Of a stretch of DNA of 64,000 nt, positions 9,227 through 17,858 are shown piece by piece. The notes beneath the pieces are model-generated. The model made no database searches, was not told the DNA's origin, and worked only from the letters and a program-made list of their open reading frames with translations. Positions within the stretch are counted from its first letter, which is position 1. Each line of letters starts with the position of its first letter. The DNA comes from Nitrobacter sp963807355. Lineage in GTDB: Bacteria > Pseudomonadota > Alphaproteobacteria > Rhizobiales > Xanthobacteraceae. The DNA lies in contig CAWEBX010000003.1 in NCBI GenBank assembly GCA_963807355.1, positions 1 to 64,000 of the forward strand. The letters are read 5' to 3'. The translations under genes and the position numbers were made by a program.

Positions 9227-9826
9227 ATGGCTCGGACGCGAGCGCAGGATTTCGAAGAAAAACAACTCGCCATATTGGACTATGCGGCGAATGTGCTGGC
9301 CACGCTGGGAGTCGACAAGGCGTCCATGTCTCAGATCGCAGGTCAGGCGCGGATATCGAAAGCCTTGCTCTATCACTATTACCCAAGCAAGGACGCACTC
9401 GTCTTCGCGATCATCTTCACTCACCTGGAGGAACTCGACTCGGATCTGGAAGCGTCCGACGATCCTGCCATGGAGCCTTCAGTGCGATTGAAGTTTCTCG
9501 TCGGCGTCGTGCTCGAGCACTATCGCGGAGCCGGCGACCGGCACAAGGTCCAGTTGAACGCGATGAGCCTGCTGACCGACGAGCAGAAACAGGCGATCAC
9601 CGAAGTTGAAAGGCGGATCGTGCGCCGGTTCGCGGGCGTCGTGCGCCAGATCAGTCCGCGCCTGGACGACCACGAGCGCCCCCTGGTCATGCCGGTGACC
9701 ATGTCGCTCTTTGGCATGATGAACTGGATGGACATGTGGTTCAAGGACGGCGGCCGCATCAGCCGCGAGGATTACGCCGAGGTCCTCACCGCGCTCATCC
9801 TTGAGGGCATCAAGGCAGTGCGTTGA
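9227..9826 (+). CDS. paaR: TetR-family transcriptional repressor, likely PaaR
   Basis: 199 residues. N-terminal helix-turn-helix at about residues 25-55 (SMSQIAGQARISKALLYHYY, then PSKDALV) and an all-helical C-terminal ligand domain. It sits at the end of paaG-paaI-paaK, 112 bases after paaK, and points towards the convergent paaZ. TetR-type PaaR proteins in other bacteria repress paa genes and release DNA on binding phenylacetyl-CoA. The ligand here is inferred from that. Two matching palindromes at 6464 and 16868 are its likely targets. Confidence 0.85.
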   Translation: MARTRAQDFEEKQLAILDYAANVLATLGVDKASMSQIAGQARISKALLYHYYPSKDALVFAIIFTHLEELDSDLEASDDPAMEPSVRLKFLVGVVLEHYRGAGDRHKVQLNAMSLLTDEQKQAITEVERRIVRRFAGVVRQISPRLDDHERPLVMPVTMSLFGMMNWMDMWFKDGGRISREDYAEVLTALILEGIKAVR

Positions 9827-9891
9827 GAGAGGGCTGCCACAGCGGTCGAGTCGAACAGGCTCCATTTCTCCCGACGCAGCCGTTGGATCTG

Positions 9892-11967
9892 TCATTCAGC
9901 CGCCTCTTGTGTTTGTGCCGGCGGCCAGATCTTTGCCACCATCGTCAGCACATCATATTGCGCAACGATCTCACCCTTCTGGTTGGTGACTTGGCAATCC
10001 CAGCGTACCTCGCCGTGATCGGCGTTTTCGCGCGGGTTGATTTCCTTGCAGGTCAATCGCACCTGCACCGTGTCACCGAAATAAACCGGGGTGAGGAAGC
10101 GCATATTGTCCACGCCGTAGTTGGCTAGTACCGGGCCGGGATTGGGCTCAACGAAAAGGCCGGCGGCGAAGGAGGCGATGAGGTAGCCATGGGCCACGCG
10201 GTCGTCGAAGAACGGGTTGGCCTTGGCCGCCACCTCGTCCATGTGGGCGTAGAAAGTATCGCCGGTGAAATGTGCGAAGTGCTCGACATCTTCCAAGGTG
10301 ACCTGCCGCTTCGCGGTCATTAACTGATCGCCGATCTTCAGTTCCGCCAGCGACTTGCGGAACGGATGCTCACCGTGCTGCACGTCAGCCCCCTCGATCC
10401 AGCGCCCGGTGACGGCCGACAGGAGACGCGGCGTGCCCTGCACTGCGGTGCGCTGCATGTAATGCTTTACGCCCCGCATGCCGCCCATTTCCTCGCCGCC
10501 GCCGGCGCGGCCCGGACCGCCATGGACAAGCCCTGCGAGCGGTGAGCCGTGGCCCGTCGATGTCTTGGCGGAGCGGCGGTTGCCGACAAGCACCCGGCCA
10601 TGGAACGGCGCGACGCCGATGACGACCTCCTCTGCCACCTTCGGGTCGTCGGTGAAGACAGATGAAACCAGCGAACCCTTGCCGAGCCTGGCCAGTTCGA
10701 CGGCCTCCTCGATCGAGTCATAGGGCAGCACGGTCGAGACCGGACCGAACGCCTCCACATCGTGGATCTTGAAGGCGCCGAAAGGATCGTCGGCATAAAG
10801 CAGGATCGGATTGAGGAAGGCTCCCCTCTCGGCATCGCCGGACGCAACCCTTACGTTATCCGGATTGCCGGCAACGATCTCGGCGTCCGACAGCAGATCC
10901 TGAATGCGTTCGCGCACTTCGATGCGCTGGTGGAGCGACGCAAGCGGCCCCATGCGGGTCGTCTCGTCGTCTGGCAGGCCGAGCGCGGTCTTGCCCAGCA
11001 TGTCGCCCAGTGCCTTGACCAGCGCATCGACATGGTCGCGCGGTGCGATCACGCGGCGGATCGCGGTGCATTTCTGGCCGGCCTTCACCGTCATCTCGCG
11101 CGCCACTTCCTTCACGAACAGGTCGAACTCCGGCGTGCCAGGCGTGGCATCCGGACCGAGGATCGAGGCGTTCAAGCTGTCCGCCTCCATCGTGAAGCGC
11201 ACCGAATTGGCGATCACAGCCGGATGCGCTTTCAGCTTGCGGCCGGTCCAGGCCGAACCGGTGAAGGTCACCACGTCCTGTCCGGTGACGTGGTCGAGCA
11301 GGTCGCCGACCGAACCGGAAATCAGTTGCAGCGCTCCATCCGGCAGGAGGCCGGTCTCGATGATCCGCCGCACCATCAATTCGGTCAGGTAGGCCGTCTG
11401 CGAAGCAGGCTTCACCACCGCCGGCACGCCGGCAAGCAAGGTCGGCGAAATCTTCTCCAGCATGCCCCAGATCGGAAAATTGAAGGCGTTGATGTGGACC
11501 GCGACGCCCTGCAGCGGCGCGTAAATGTGTTGCGCACTGAAGCTGTTGTCCTTCGACAGCGGCTCCACATTGCCGTCGGTAAGGATACGCGTGTTCGGCA
11601 GTTCGCGCCGGCCCTTCGAAGCGAAGGTCAGCATCGTGCCGATGCCGCCCTCGATGTCCACCCAACCGTCGGCGCGGGTGGCGCCGGTGCGGAAGCTTTC
11701 GGCGTAGAACTCTTCCTTCTTTCCCATCAGCGCAAGACCGAGCGCCTTCAGCATCGCCGCGCGCTCGTGGAACGACATGGCGCGCAGCTTCGGGCCCGCG
11801 ACAGTACGCCCGTAGTGCAGCACTTCCGCGAAATCGAGGCCCTTGGAGTCGATCAGAGCCACCGGCTCGCCGGTGCCTGCGTCGAGCAACGGTAAGCCGT
11901 CACCCTTGCCGGCGGTCCACGCCCCATAGACATAGCTCTCCAGTCGACGGGGGGCTGAGCTTGCCAT
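9892..11967 (-). CDS. paaZ: bifunctional oxepin-CoA hydrolase / semialdehyde dehydrogenase PaaZ
   Basis: 691 residues from ATG 11967, which follows GGAGGTCATC. The first ~530 residues are an aldehyde dehydrogenase domain (NAFNFPIWGMLEKISPTLLA, KPASQTAY, and GQKCTAIRRV with the catalytic Cys). Residues ~540-690 form an MaoC-like hotdog hydratase (GDTFYAHMDE, then FFDDRVAHGYLIASFAAGLF). PaaZ opens the oxepin ring and oxidises the resulting semialdehyde. It is the last gene of the leftward paa operon and converges on the tetR gene. Intact and of normal length. Confidence 0.93.
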   Translation of the reverse strand: MASSAPRRLESYVYGAWTAGKGDGLPLLDAGTGEPVALIDSKGLDFAEVLHYGRTVAGPKLRAMSFHERAAMLKALGLALMGKKEEFYAESFRTGATRADGWVDIEGGIGTMLTFASKGRRELPNTRILTDGNVEPLSKDNSFSAQHIYAPLQGVAVHINAFNFPIWGMLEKISPTLLAGVPAVVKPASQTAYLTELMVRRIIETGLLPDGALQLISGSVGDLLDHVTGQDVVTFTGSAWTGRKLKAHPAVIANSVRFTMEADSLNASILGPDATPGTPEFDLFVKEVAREMTVKAGQKCTAIRRVIAPRDHVDALVKALGDMLGKTALGLPDDETTRMGPLASLHQRIEVRERIQDLLSDAEIVAGNPDNVRVASGDAERGAFLNPILLYADDPFGAFKIHDVEAFGPVSTVLPYDSIEEAVELARLGKGSLVSSVFTDDPKVAEEVVIGVAPFHGRVLVGNRRSAKTSTGHGSPLAGLVHGGPGRAGGGEEMGGMRGVKHYMQRTAVQGTPRLLSAVTGRWIEGADVQHGEHPFRKSLAELKIGDQLMTAKRQVTLEDVEHFAHFTGDTFYAHMDEVAAKANPFFDDRVAHGYLIASFAAGLFVEPNPGPVLANYGVDNMRFLTPVYFGDTVQVRLTCKEINPRENADHGEVRWDCQVTNQKGEIVAQYDVLTMVAKIWPPAQTQEAAE

Positions 11968-12049
11968 GATGACCTCCTTGATCTGGTGGAACGGACGAGG
12001 CGCGAGTGCCGGGTCCAAAATCCTGAGTGTCGACTTCGGATTCGGGACA

Positions 12050-12802
12050 CTAGAGACCAAGCATGCCGAGCTTTTCGCCGCTTACGTTTTCCCACTGCGC
12101 CAGCAATTCCTCGTTGGAGGTATGGCGCAGACCGAATTTTCTTAGCGTATCGAAACGGCTCGAGCCCACGACACCGAAAGTGGTCGCAACGCGCGGGTTC
12201 CAGTAGGCGATTGCTTCCCGTGCGGCCTTCTTACCCTCTGGTGTCGAAGCAATCCGTTGCAGGCCCTCGTAGCCCAGTTCGGCATGACGCCGTTCGCGCA
12301 GTGCGATCTCGCGGAAGACGTCCGCCAGCGGCGCATAGGAGACGCGGGTCAGTTCGTTCATCTGGATGCCGGTCGCCAACCCTTGCAGCACGTTCATCAC
12401 CACCGCATCGGTCCAGTTCTCGATCGGATAGTGAAAGACGGCGAGTCGCATGTCATCGCCCCGGCGCGCCGCGCCGAGATCCGCGTTGCGTTCGACCTTC
12501 GCGCTCCAGTCGTGCTGCGCCTGGTAGCGGTCGGCATCGGTGCCGAAGTCGCTCATGATGTTCAGAACGCGCTCGGCATGGTCCGCCTTTTCGAGCGTGA
12601 TGCGGCTTGCCGCGATGCGCTCCTTGATGCCAGGCGCGAAGTTGATCGCTCCGGCGAAACCGGCAGAGGCCGCCAGTTCGCTGTCGACGAAAGACGACAT
12701 CAGCCGCATCAACTCGCCGCGATAGCGCGCCGGCGCGTTGTCGGGCGCGGTCAGCACACCGCCCCGGGCGAGGTAGTCTTCGATATTCATCGTATCGGCC
12801 AT
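12050..12802 (-). CDS. additional PaaA/PaaC-family ferritin-like di-iron protein
   Basis: 250 residues; start ATG 12802 behind GAGGAGAGGA. The sequence is helical, and carboxylate/histidine pairs are spaced as in di-iron ferritin-like folds (EKADHAERVLNIM near residue 70 and REIALRERRHAELGYEGL near 165). It belongs to the phenylacetic acid catabolic protein family but is neither the PaaA nor the PaaC of this operon, which lie upstream. It sits between paaE and paaZ, 18 bases after paaE. Its role is unknown; accessory oxygenase subunit or a separate hydroxylase are both possible. Confidence 0.75.
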   Translation of the reverse strand: MADTMNIEDYLARGGVLTAPDNAPARYRGELMRLMSSFVDSELAASAGFAGAINFAPGIKERIAASRITLEKADHAERVLNIMSDFGTDADRYQAQHDWSAKVERNADLGAARRGDDMRLAVFHYPIENWTDAVVMNVLQGLATGIQMNELTRVSYAPLADVFREIALRERRHAELGYEGLQRIASTPEGKKAAREAIAYWNPRVATTFGVVGSSRFDTLRKFGLRHTSNEELLAQWENVSGEKLGMLGL

Positions 12803-12820
12803 GCGCTCCTCTCCTCAACG

Positions 12821-13897
12821 CTATTCGTCGTAGGTCACGACGAGGCGGCCAGTCAGTGGAAACGCCTGGCAGCTCAGCGCATAGCCCGCGCGCATTTCAT
12901 AGTCCTCCAGCGCATGGTTCACCGCCATTTCCACTTCGCCTTCCAGCACCTTGCAGCGGCAGGTCGAGCACACTCCCGCCTTGCAGGAGTAGGGCGCATC
13001 CATATTGGCGGCGAGCGCGGCATCGAGCACGCTCTTACCCTCGCGCGGCATGATGAAGCTGCGGGTCGCTCCATCCAAAGTCACCGTCGCTTCAACCCCA
13101 GTGCCGGGTACGACGGCCGTCCTGGACACGGCCTTGACCTTGGCCCGGCCCGGCTGGCCGGAGGCAAACAGCTCGAACTTGATCTGCGTGTCGTTCAACC
13201 CGTGCTCGCGCAGCGCCGCGGCAATCGCCAGCATCATCGGCTGGGGGCCGCAGATGAAAGCCGTGTCGATAGAGCCAGCATCGATCCAGTGCCTGAACAG
13301 GGCCTTCACCTTGTCGCCGTCAACGCGGCCGGTGAAGAGATCGATGTCTTGCGCCTCGGCTTCGAGAACATGGATCACGGAGAACCTGCCGAGGTGCTGG
13401 TTTTTCAGATCCTCCAGTTCCTCGCGGAACATGATCGAGCTGATCTTGCGATTGGCGTAGACGAGCGTGAAGCTTGCGTAAGGCTCCCGGGCGAGCACGG
13501 TCTTGATGATGGAGAGCACCGGTGTGATGCCCGAGCCGCTGGCGAATCCTATGTAGTTCCTCCGCGCATCCGGTTTGATCGGCGTGAAGAAACGTCCCAT
13601 CGGCGGCATGGCTTCGATCTCGTCGCCGGCTGCAAGGGCCTCATTCGCCCACGTCGAGAACGTGCCGCCATCGACGCGCTTGATGCCGACCTTGAGAACA
13701 CCTTCGTCGCACCCGGCGCAGATCGAATAGGAGCGGCGCAGCTCATCGCCGTCGAAGTTACGGCGGAAAGTCAGGTACTGACCCTGCGTGAACGCGAACA
13801 AAGCGCTGTCTTCCGCACGCGGCATCAGCGTCACCACAACGGCATCGCGCGTCTCGCGCCGCACGTCCGTGACTTTCAAGGGATGGAAGCGAGCCAT
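12821..13897 (-). CDS. paaE: phenylacetyl-CoA epoxidase reductase PaaE
   Basis: 358 residues from ATG 13897 (the frame is open further but ARFHPLKV is the family start). An FAD-binding barrel (RRSYSICAG), an NAD(P)H domain (FASGSGITPVLSIIK, and FICGPQPMM), and a C-terminal plant-type [2Fe-2S] ferredoxin domain with Cys at CKAGVCSTCRC and LSCQAFP. PaaE passes electrons from NADPH to the PaaABC di-iron epoxidase. Located between paaD and the extra PaaA/C-like gene. Confidence 0.93.
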   Translation of the reverse strand: MARFHPLKVTDVRRETRDAVVVTLMPRAEDSALFAFTQGQYLTFRRNFDGDELRRSYSICAGCDEGVLKVGIKRVDGGTFSTWANEALAAGDEIEAMPPMGRFFTPIKPDARRNYIGFASGSGITPVLSIIKTVLAREPYASFTLVYANRKISSIMFREELEDLKNQHLGRFSVIHVLEAEAQDIDLFTGRVDGDKVKALFRHWIDAGSIDTAFICGPQPMMLAIAAALREHGLNDTQIKFELFASGQPGRAKVKAVSRTAVVPGTGVEATVTLDGATRSFIMPREGKSVLDAALAANMDAPYSCKAGVCSTCRCKVLEGEVEMAVNHALEDYEMRAGYALSCQAFPLTGRLVVTYDE

Positions 13898-13914
13898 TCC
13901 AGATGCTCCCGCTC

Positions 13915-14440
13915 TCAAATGCATTTGAAATAGTCGAATGGCTCAAGACAGTCCTTGCAACGGTAGCTCGCCTTGCAGGGCGTCGAACCGAACTGACTTA
14001 CTTTTTCCGTTTGCTTTGACCCGCAGCGGGGGCATGCGATGATCAGGTCCGATCGTCCCGCAGAGTCTGGCGACGCGACCGGTGAGGCGGCCATCCGCAG
14101 CGGTTCCGTCGATCGGCGGCACAATGCCGTTATCGTGCAGCTTTTCTCGGCCCTCGCGGCTGATCCAGTCGGTCGTCCAAGGCGGAGAAAGCTGGCGCTC
14201 GAGTCTGATCTTCTCAACGCCACGGTCACGCAGCGCGCGCTCGATATCCAGGCTAATGATGCTGGTGGCGGGGCATCCCGTATAGGTCGGGGTCACCGTC
14301 ACCACCAAAGTGTCGTCGTCCCATGCGACATCGCGGATGATGCCGAGATCGGTCAAAGAGATGACAGGGATCTCAGGGTCGGGAATCTGGCCGAGCCAGT
14401 CCCATACCTGATCGGTGCGGGGCAGCGTGCTCGTCTGCAT
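13915..14440 (-). pseudogene. paaD: PaaD, DUF59-type iron-sulfur assembly factor, frameshifted
   Basis: The first frame from ATG 14440 gives the MIP18/DUF59 domain (IPDPEIPVISLTDLGIIRDV, PTYTGCPAT) and the linker. Near 14050-14070 the frame shifts: the conserved zinc-ribbon end LIIACPRCGSKQTEKVSQFG...CKASYRCKDC...FKCI lies in the next frame and stops at 13915. As written, the intact frame would instead add an unrelated tail ending at 13943. PaaD is needed for epoxidase activity, probably in cluster maturation. The break could be real or a sequence error; everything else about the gene is conserved. Confidence 0.85.
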
Positions 14441-14449
14441 GGCCGGACC

Positions 14450-15301
14450 TCACCAGCTTGCACCAGGATAGGCGCGCTGCAGGAACTGCATATCGGCGAG
14501 GATGTAGCCGAGATGCTCGGTGTGGATGCCGCGTTTGCCGCCCTTATGGGCGAACTTGCTCTCCGGAATCGTCAACGTCGCCGCAGCAAGCACGTCGCGC
14601 ACCGTCGTCTCCCATGCCGCGCGCAGGCTTGCGGGCTTCGGTGCGATACCCGCAGCGGCGACCGCCTCGTCCTTCTCGTCGGCCATGAACATTTCGCCGA
14701 CATAGGGCCACAGCGCATCGAGCGCGGCCTGCATGCGGCGATGGCTCTCGTCATTTCCATCGCCGAGACGCACGATCAGATTGGACGTTCGCTCGACATG
14801 ATAGGCCACTTCCTTGTAGGCCTTGGCGGCGATCTCGGCGACCCGCCGGTCGGACGACGTCGCCAGCGCCTGAAGCAGGGCAAGGTGATCGATGTCGAAC
14901 AGGAAATGCCGCATCAGCGTATGGCCGAAATCGCCGTTGGGCCGTTCGACGAGCAGCAGGTTGCGGAAGTCCCAGGCGTCCCGCAGATAAGCGAGATCGT
15001 CCGCTGTCCGGCCCTTGCCCTCCACCTCGGCGGCGAGGCCGAGCCAGAGCTGGGTCTGGCCGATCAGGTCCAGCGCCATGTTGGCCAGCGCGATATCCTC
15101 CTCCAGCGTGGGCGAATGTCCGCACCATTCCGAGTCCCGGTGCCCCAGGATCAGGGTCGTGTCTCCGATCCGCAGCAGGACTTCGAAAAAGGCGGCCTGG
15201 TTGGCACCGGGCGAAAGGGCATGCAGCCCCTGACCATGCGCGGCGGCCTCGCGGGCGAGGTCTGCTGTGTCGGCCTGGGCGACATCGGGAAGCGATGGCA
15301 T
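14450..15301 (-). CDS. paaC: phenylacetyl-CoA epoxidase structural subunit PaaC
   Basis: About 283 residues. The ATG at 15301 overlaps the paaB stop (TGATG); a GTG one codon earlier is also possible. Ferritin-like helices carry ILGHRDSEWCGHSPTLEED, then AKAYKEVAYHVERT and GNDESHRRMQAALD. PaaC binds PaaA as its structural partner in the epoxidase. Gap to paaD is 9 bases. Intact. Confidence 0.92.
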   Translation of the reverse strand: MPSLPDVAQADTADLAREAAAHGQGLHALSPGANQAAFFEVLLRIGDTTLILGHRDSEWCGHSPTLEEDIALANMALDLIGQTQLWLGLAAEVEGKGRTADDLAYLRDAWDFRNLLLVERPNGDFGHTLMRHFLFDIDHLALLQALATSSDRRVAEIAAKAYKEVAYHVERTSNLIVRLGDGNDESHRRMQAALDALWPYVGEMFMADEKDEAVAAAGIAPKPASLRAAWETTVRDVLAAATLTIPESKFAHKGGKRGIHTEHLGYILADMQFLQRAYPGASW

Positions 15302-15585
15302 CACATATGCCCCACTTCTTCAGGTATCTCGTAAAAGGTCGGATGGCGGTAGATCTTCGCGTTCGCGGGATCGAACAAGGGCCCCTTGTTGGAGGGGCTC
15401 GATGCGGCGATGTCGGACGAACGCACCACCCAGATCGAAACGCCTTCGTTGCGGCGAGTATAGACGTCGCGGGCGTGCAGGACCGCCATTTCGGCGTCGG
15501 CGGCGTGCAGGCTGCCTACATGACGGTGGCTCAGACCATGCTGGCCCCGGATGAACACTTCCCAGAGCGGCCATTCCCTGGACAT
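15301..15585 (-). CDS. paaB: phenylacetyl-CoA epoxidase subunit PaaB
   Basis: 94 residues, normal for PaaB. Start ATG 15585 was chosen over the longer frame because SREWPLWEVFIRGQHGLSHR is the family N-terminus. Conserved middle HVGSLHAADAEMAVLHARD and SIWVVRSSDI. PaaB bridges PaaAC heterodimers. Translationally coupled to paaC by overlap and placed 55 bases after paaA. Confidence 0.93.
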   Translation of the reverse strand: MSREWPLWEVFIRGQHGLSHRHVGSLHAADAEMAVLHARDVYTRRNEGVSIWVVRSSDIAASSPSNKGPLFDPANAKIYRHPTFYEIPEEVGHM

Positions 15586-15640
15586 GCTTTCTCTCCCGTG
15601 ACTGGGTCGGAGCCAGCCGAACGGCGGCCTGACCCGGTTG

Positions 15641-16630
15641 CTACTCGCGGGCGACGGCGTATGGGCGCGCGGCCTTCTTGTCGGCATGCGCCACCAGCGC
15701 CTCGCGGAACCACGCGCCGTCCTCCCACGCCTTCACCCGCGCGCCGAGACGGTCCTTGTTGCAGGGCCCATTGCCGGCGAGCACATCGTAGAACTCGTTC
15801 CAGTCCGGCTCAGAGAAGTCGTAGCCGCCCTTTTCCTCGTTCCACTTCAGGTTCGGGTCGGGAACCGTCAGGCCGATGAGCTCGGCCTGCGGCACTGTTT
15901 GGTCGACGAACTTCTGGCGCAGTTCGTCATTGGTGTTCATCTTGATTTTCCAGGCCATGGACTGGGCGGAATGGACCGAATCCTTGTCCGACGGGCCGAA
16001 CATCATCAGCGTCGGGTACCAGAGACGGTTCAACGCATCCTGCGCCATGCGCTTCTGCTCAGGCGTGCCGGCGGCCATCTTCATCATGATCGCGTAGCCC
16101 TGCCGCTGGTGAAAGCTCTCCTCTTTGCAGATGCGGATCATGGCGCGGCCGTAGGGGCCGAAGGAGGTGCGCTGTAGCGGCACCTGGTTGATGATCGCGG
16201 CGCCGTCCACCAGCCAGCCGACGGCGCCCATATCCGCCCAAGTCAGCGTTGGATAGTTGAAGATCGAAGAGTACTTCATGTCGCCCGAATGCAGGCGCTC
16301 CATCAGTTCGTCGCGCGAAATGCCGAGCGTCTCGGCGACGCAGTAGAGGTAGAGGCCATGGCCGGCCTCATCCTGAACTTTGGCCAGCAGGATCGCCTTG
16401 CGTTCCAGCGTCGGCGCGCGGGTGATCCAGTTGCCTTCCGGCAATTGCCCGACGATCTCGGAATGCGCATGCTGGCCGATCTGGCGGACCAGCATTTTGC
16501 GGTAACCTTCCGGCATCCACTCTTTAGGCTCGATCTTTTCGCCGCGGTCGATGCGCGTCTGAAATGCGATCTCTTCCGGCGTCATTTCGTCTTTCAACCT
16601 GCCTTCCGATTTCACGAGCTGCGCATACAT
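15641..16630 (-). CDS. paaA: phenylacetyl-CoA epoxidase catalytic subunit PaaA
   Basis: 329 residues from ATG 16630 (GAGGAGAAC stands before it; a GTG at 16651 lies in frame but would put the start upstream of that site). Di-iron ligands are seen in KVQDEAGHGLYLYCVAETLG and ICKEESFHQRQGY, with NQVPLQRTSFGPYGRAMIR between. PaaA epoxidises the aromatic ring of phenylacetyl-CoA. It is the first intact gene of the leftward operon, 14 bases after the paaJ remnant. Normal length and motifs. Confidence 0.95.
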   Translation of the reverse strand: MYAQLVKSEGRLKDEMTPEEIAFQTRIDRGEKIEPKEWMPEGYRKMLVRQIGQHAHSEIVGQLPEGNWITRAPTLERKAILLAKVQDEAGHGLYLYCVAETLGISRDELMERLHSGDMKYSSIFNYPTLTWADMGAVGWLVDGAAIINQVPLQRTSFGPYGRAMIRICKEESFHQRQGYAIMMKMAAGTPEQKRMAQDALNRLWYPTLMMFGPSDKDSVHSAQSMAWKIKMNTNDELRQKFVDQTVPQAELIGLTVPDPNLKWNEEKGGYDFSEPDWNEFYDVLAGNGPCNKDRLGARVKAWEDGAWFREALVAHADKKAARPYAVARE

Positions 16631-16643
16631 GGCTCGGTTCTCC

Positions 16644-16850
16644 TCAGACACGTTCGACGATGATGGCGATGCCCTGTCCTACGCCGATGCATATGAGGTC
16701 ATCTACCGCCGACCAACCAACGTTGGGATTGCGAGCCATCGAACCCCTTAGCGGTACGGCCGCCAGATCGTCGGCCCGAACCGAACTCAAAACACCGCCA
16801 TACCTCCCGATGGGCGTTCTGAGCGCATTGCAGACCAATGCCTCCAGCAC
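16644..16850 (-). pseudogene. paaJ: paaJ thiolase reduced to its two ends by internal deletion
   Basis: The 68-codon frame starts at GTG 16850 behind GGAGG. Its first ~52 residues are the N-terminus of a 3-oxoadipyl-CoA/3-oxo-5,6-dehydrosuberyl-CoA thiolase (LVCNALRTPIGRYGGVLSSV, RADDLAAVPL, WSAVDD). Directly after come the last residues of a thiolase, CIGVGQGIAIIVERV. The whole middle, roughly 330 codons with all catalytic residues, is gone, yet the frame is kept and the stop is the native one. It is the first gene of the paaABCDE operon, just downstream of the second operator. The product cannot be a thiolase. Confidence 0.85.
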
Positions 16851-16867
16851 CCAAACCCTCCAATTCG

Positions 16868-16887
16868 TTGACCGACCGGACGGTTTA
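16868..16887. promoter_or_regulatory. PaaR-type operator upstream of paaJ-paaABCDE-paaZ
   Basis: TTGACCGACCGGACGGTTTA differs by one base from the site at 6464. On the minus strand a promoter-like pair (TTTCAG, 17-base spacer, TATAAA) lies just upstream and its -10 overlaps the edge of the palindrome. The site ends 18 bases before the paaJ GTG. Confidence 0.7.
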
Positions 16888-16894
16888 TATCATT

Positions 16895-17858
16895 ATTGCG
16901 CTGCCCCTGAAAGGGCGGTCCTGATTTTTTGTCGCTTGCTGCTGAACGCCTCCCGCGCGTTGGGGTCATTTTCACACTCGGAGCCGTGAATCCGGGCGAT
17001 AACACCACCTGACGTTGACTGATACTTGCAGAAGCGCGGAAGGGATCGGCTGGGCACACAGCGTTTGCAATCCACGCCTCCGCCGACCTCTTGCACCCAT
17101 ACTCCAGCCCATACATTGCGACGCAATTGGCGCGGCGAATAGTGAACTGACGCGACCTAAAACGACCAGCTTGCGGTTATGGCAGAGGACTATGTTGAAC
17201 ATCGGCGAACGTGTGCGAAAGACGGACAATCTATGCTGATTTGGACACTCTCTCCGCCATAGCGCGTCAGAAGTCATTATACACTCCAATAGTTTCCGGA
17301 TCTGGCTGCGTGCTGGAGGACTCCGTCATGATGCAGCTGAAGGATGGACAACAGATGACACTGACACCAGCAGTCCTTCTATGAAGTCCTGCTGATGTTC
17401 ATGTCGTCGACCGGAACGCCAGCGGCACCCAACCGGCGAAATTCCTCCTGCTCTTGATCAAGGACAGTGGTGTCCCGGCGCTCGTGCGCGCACAGCGACC
17501 GTTACGGTAACCTAAGGACACGAAAGGCAAGGCGGTCAAAACGAGGAGTATCACGTCGTGTCCGCAACGAACGCGCCTACGGCAGGGACGCGACATCATT
17601 GGCCCGCGGTGCCGTTTCATCTCCTCGCAAATGTCACGATTTCAGATCCACTATGCTGCAATCGTATCGCAGGTATGCTGATTTCGCACTGCACATGAAG
17701 TCAAAGTCCTGTTAACCGTTGCCCTGCCTTCGCGCAGGGGGGCGGTGAAACTTCCGGGTCTTCCTGATGGCTATCACGCGCCTGTGTTCGGCCGCCTTCG
17801 GACCGGTATCAGACAGTTAAGGTTTCTCGCTGCTAAAGAAGGGCCGATAGGTGTGCAC
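16895..17858. other. about 1 kb without a recognisable gene
   Basis: Only short frames with unusual composition are present on both strands, and none has a convincing start or family motif. The stretch separates the paa operon promoter from the metal-efflux region and is likely decayed DNA. Confidence 0.4.

Noticed and set aside
10762..11895. A 377-codon plus-strand frame within paaZ
   Set aside because: Antisense to the conserved aldehyde dehydrogenase domain; no start signal or motif.
12257..13933. A 558-codon plus-strand frame opposite paaE and the PaaA/C-like gene
   Set aside because: Both minus-strand genes have clear domains, catalytic residues and ribosome sites; the plus frame has a shadow-like His/Arg-rich composition.
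5..17260. CACTCTCTCCGCCAT occurs at 5-19 and 17246-17260, a possible mobile-element end
   Set aside because: A 15-base match in a window of this size is within chance, and the flanks do not agree.
16972..17289. A 105-codon minus-strand frame upstream of the paa operon
   Set aside because: No recognisable family, irregular composition and no ribosome site; left as non-coding debris.
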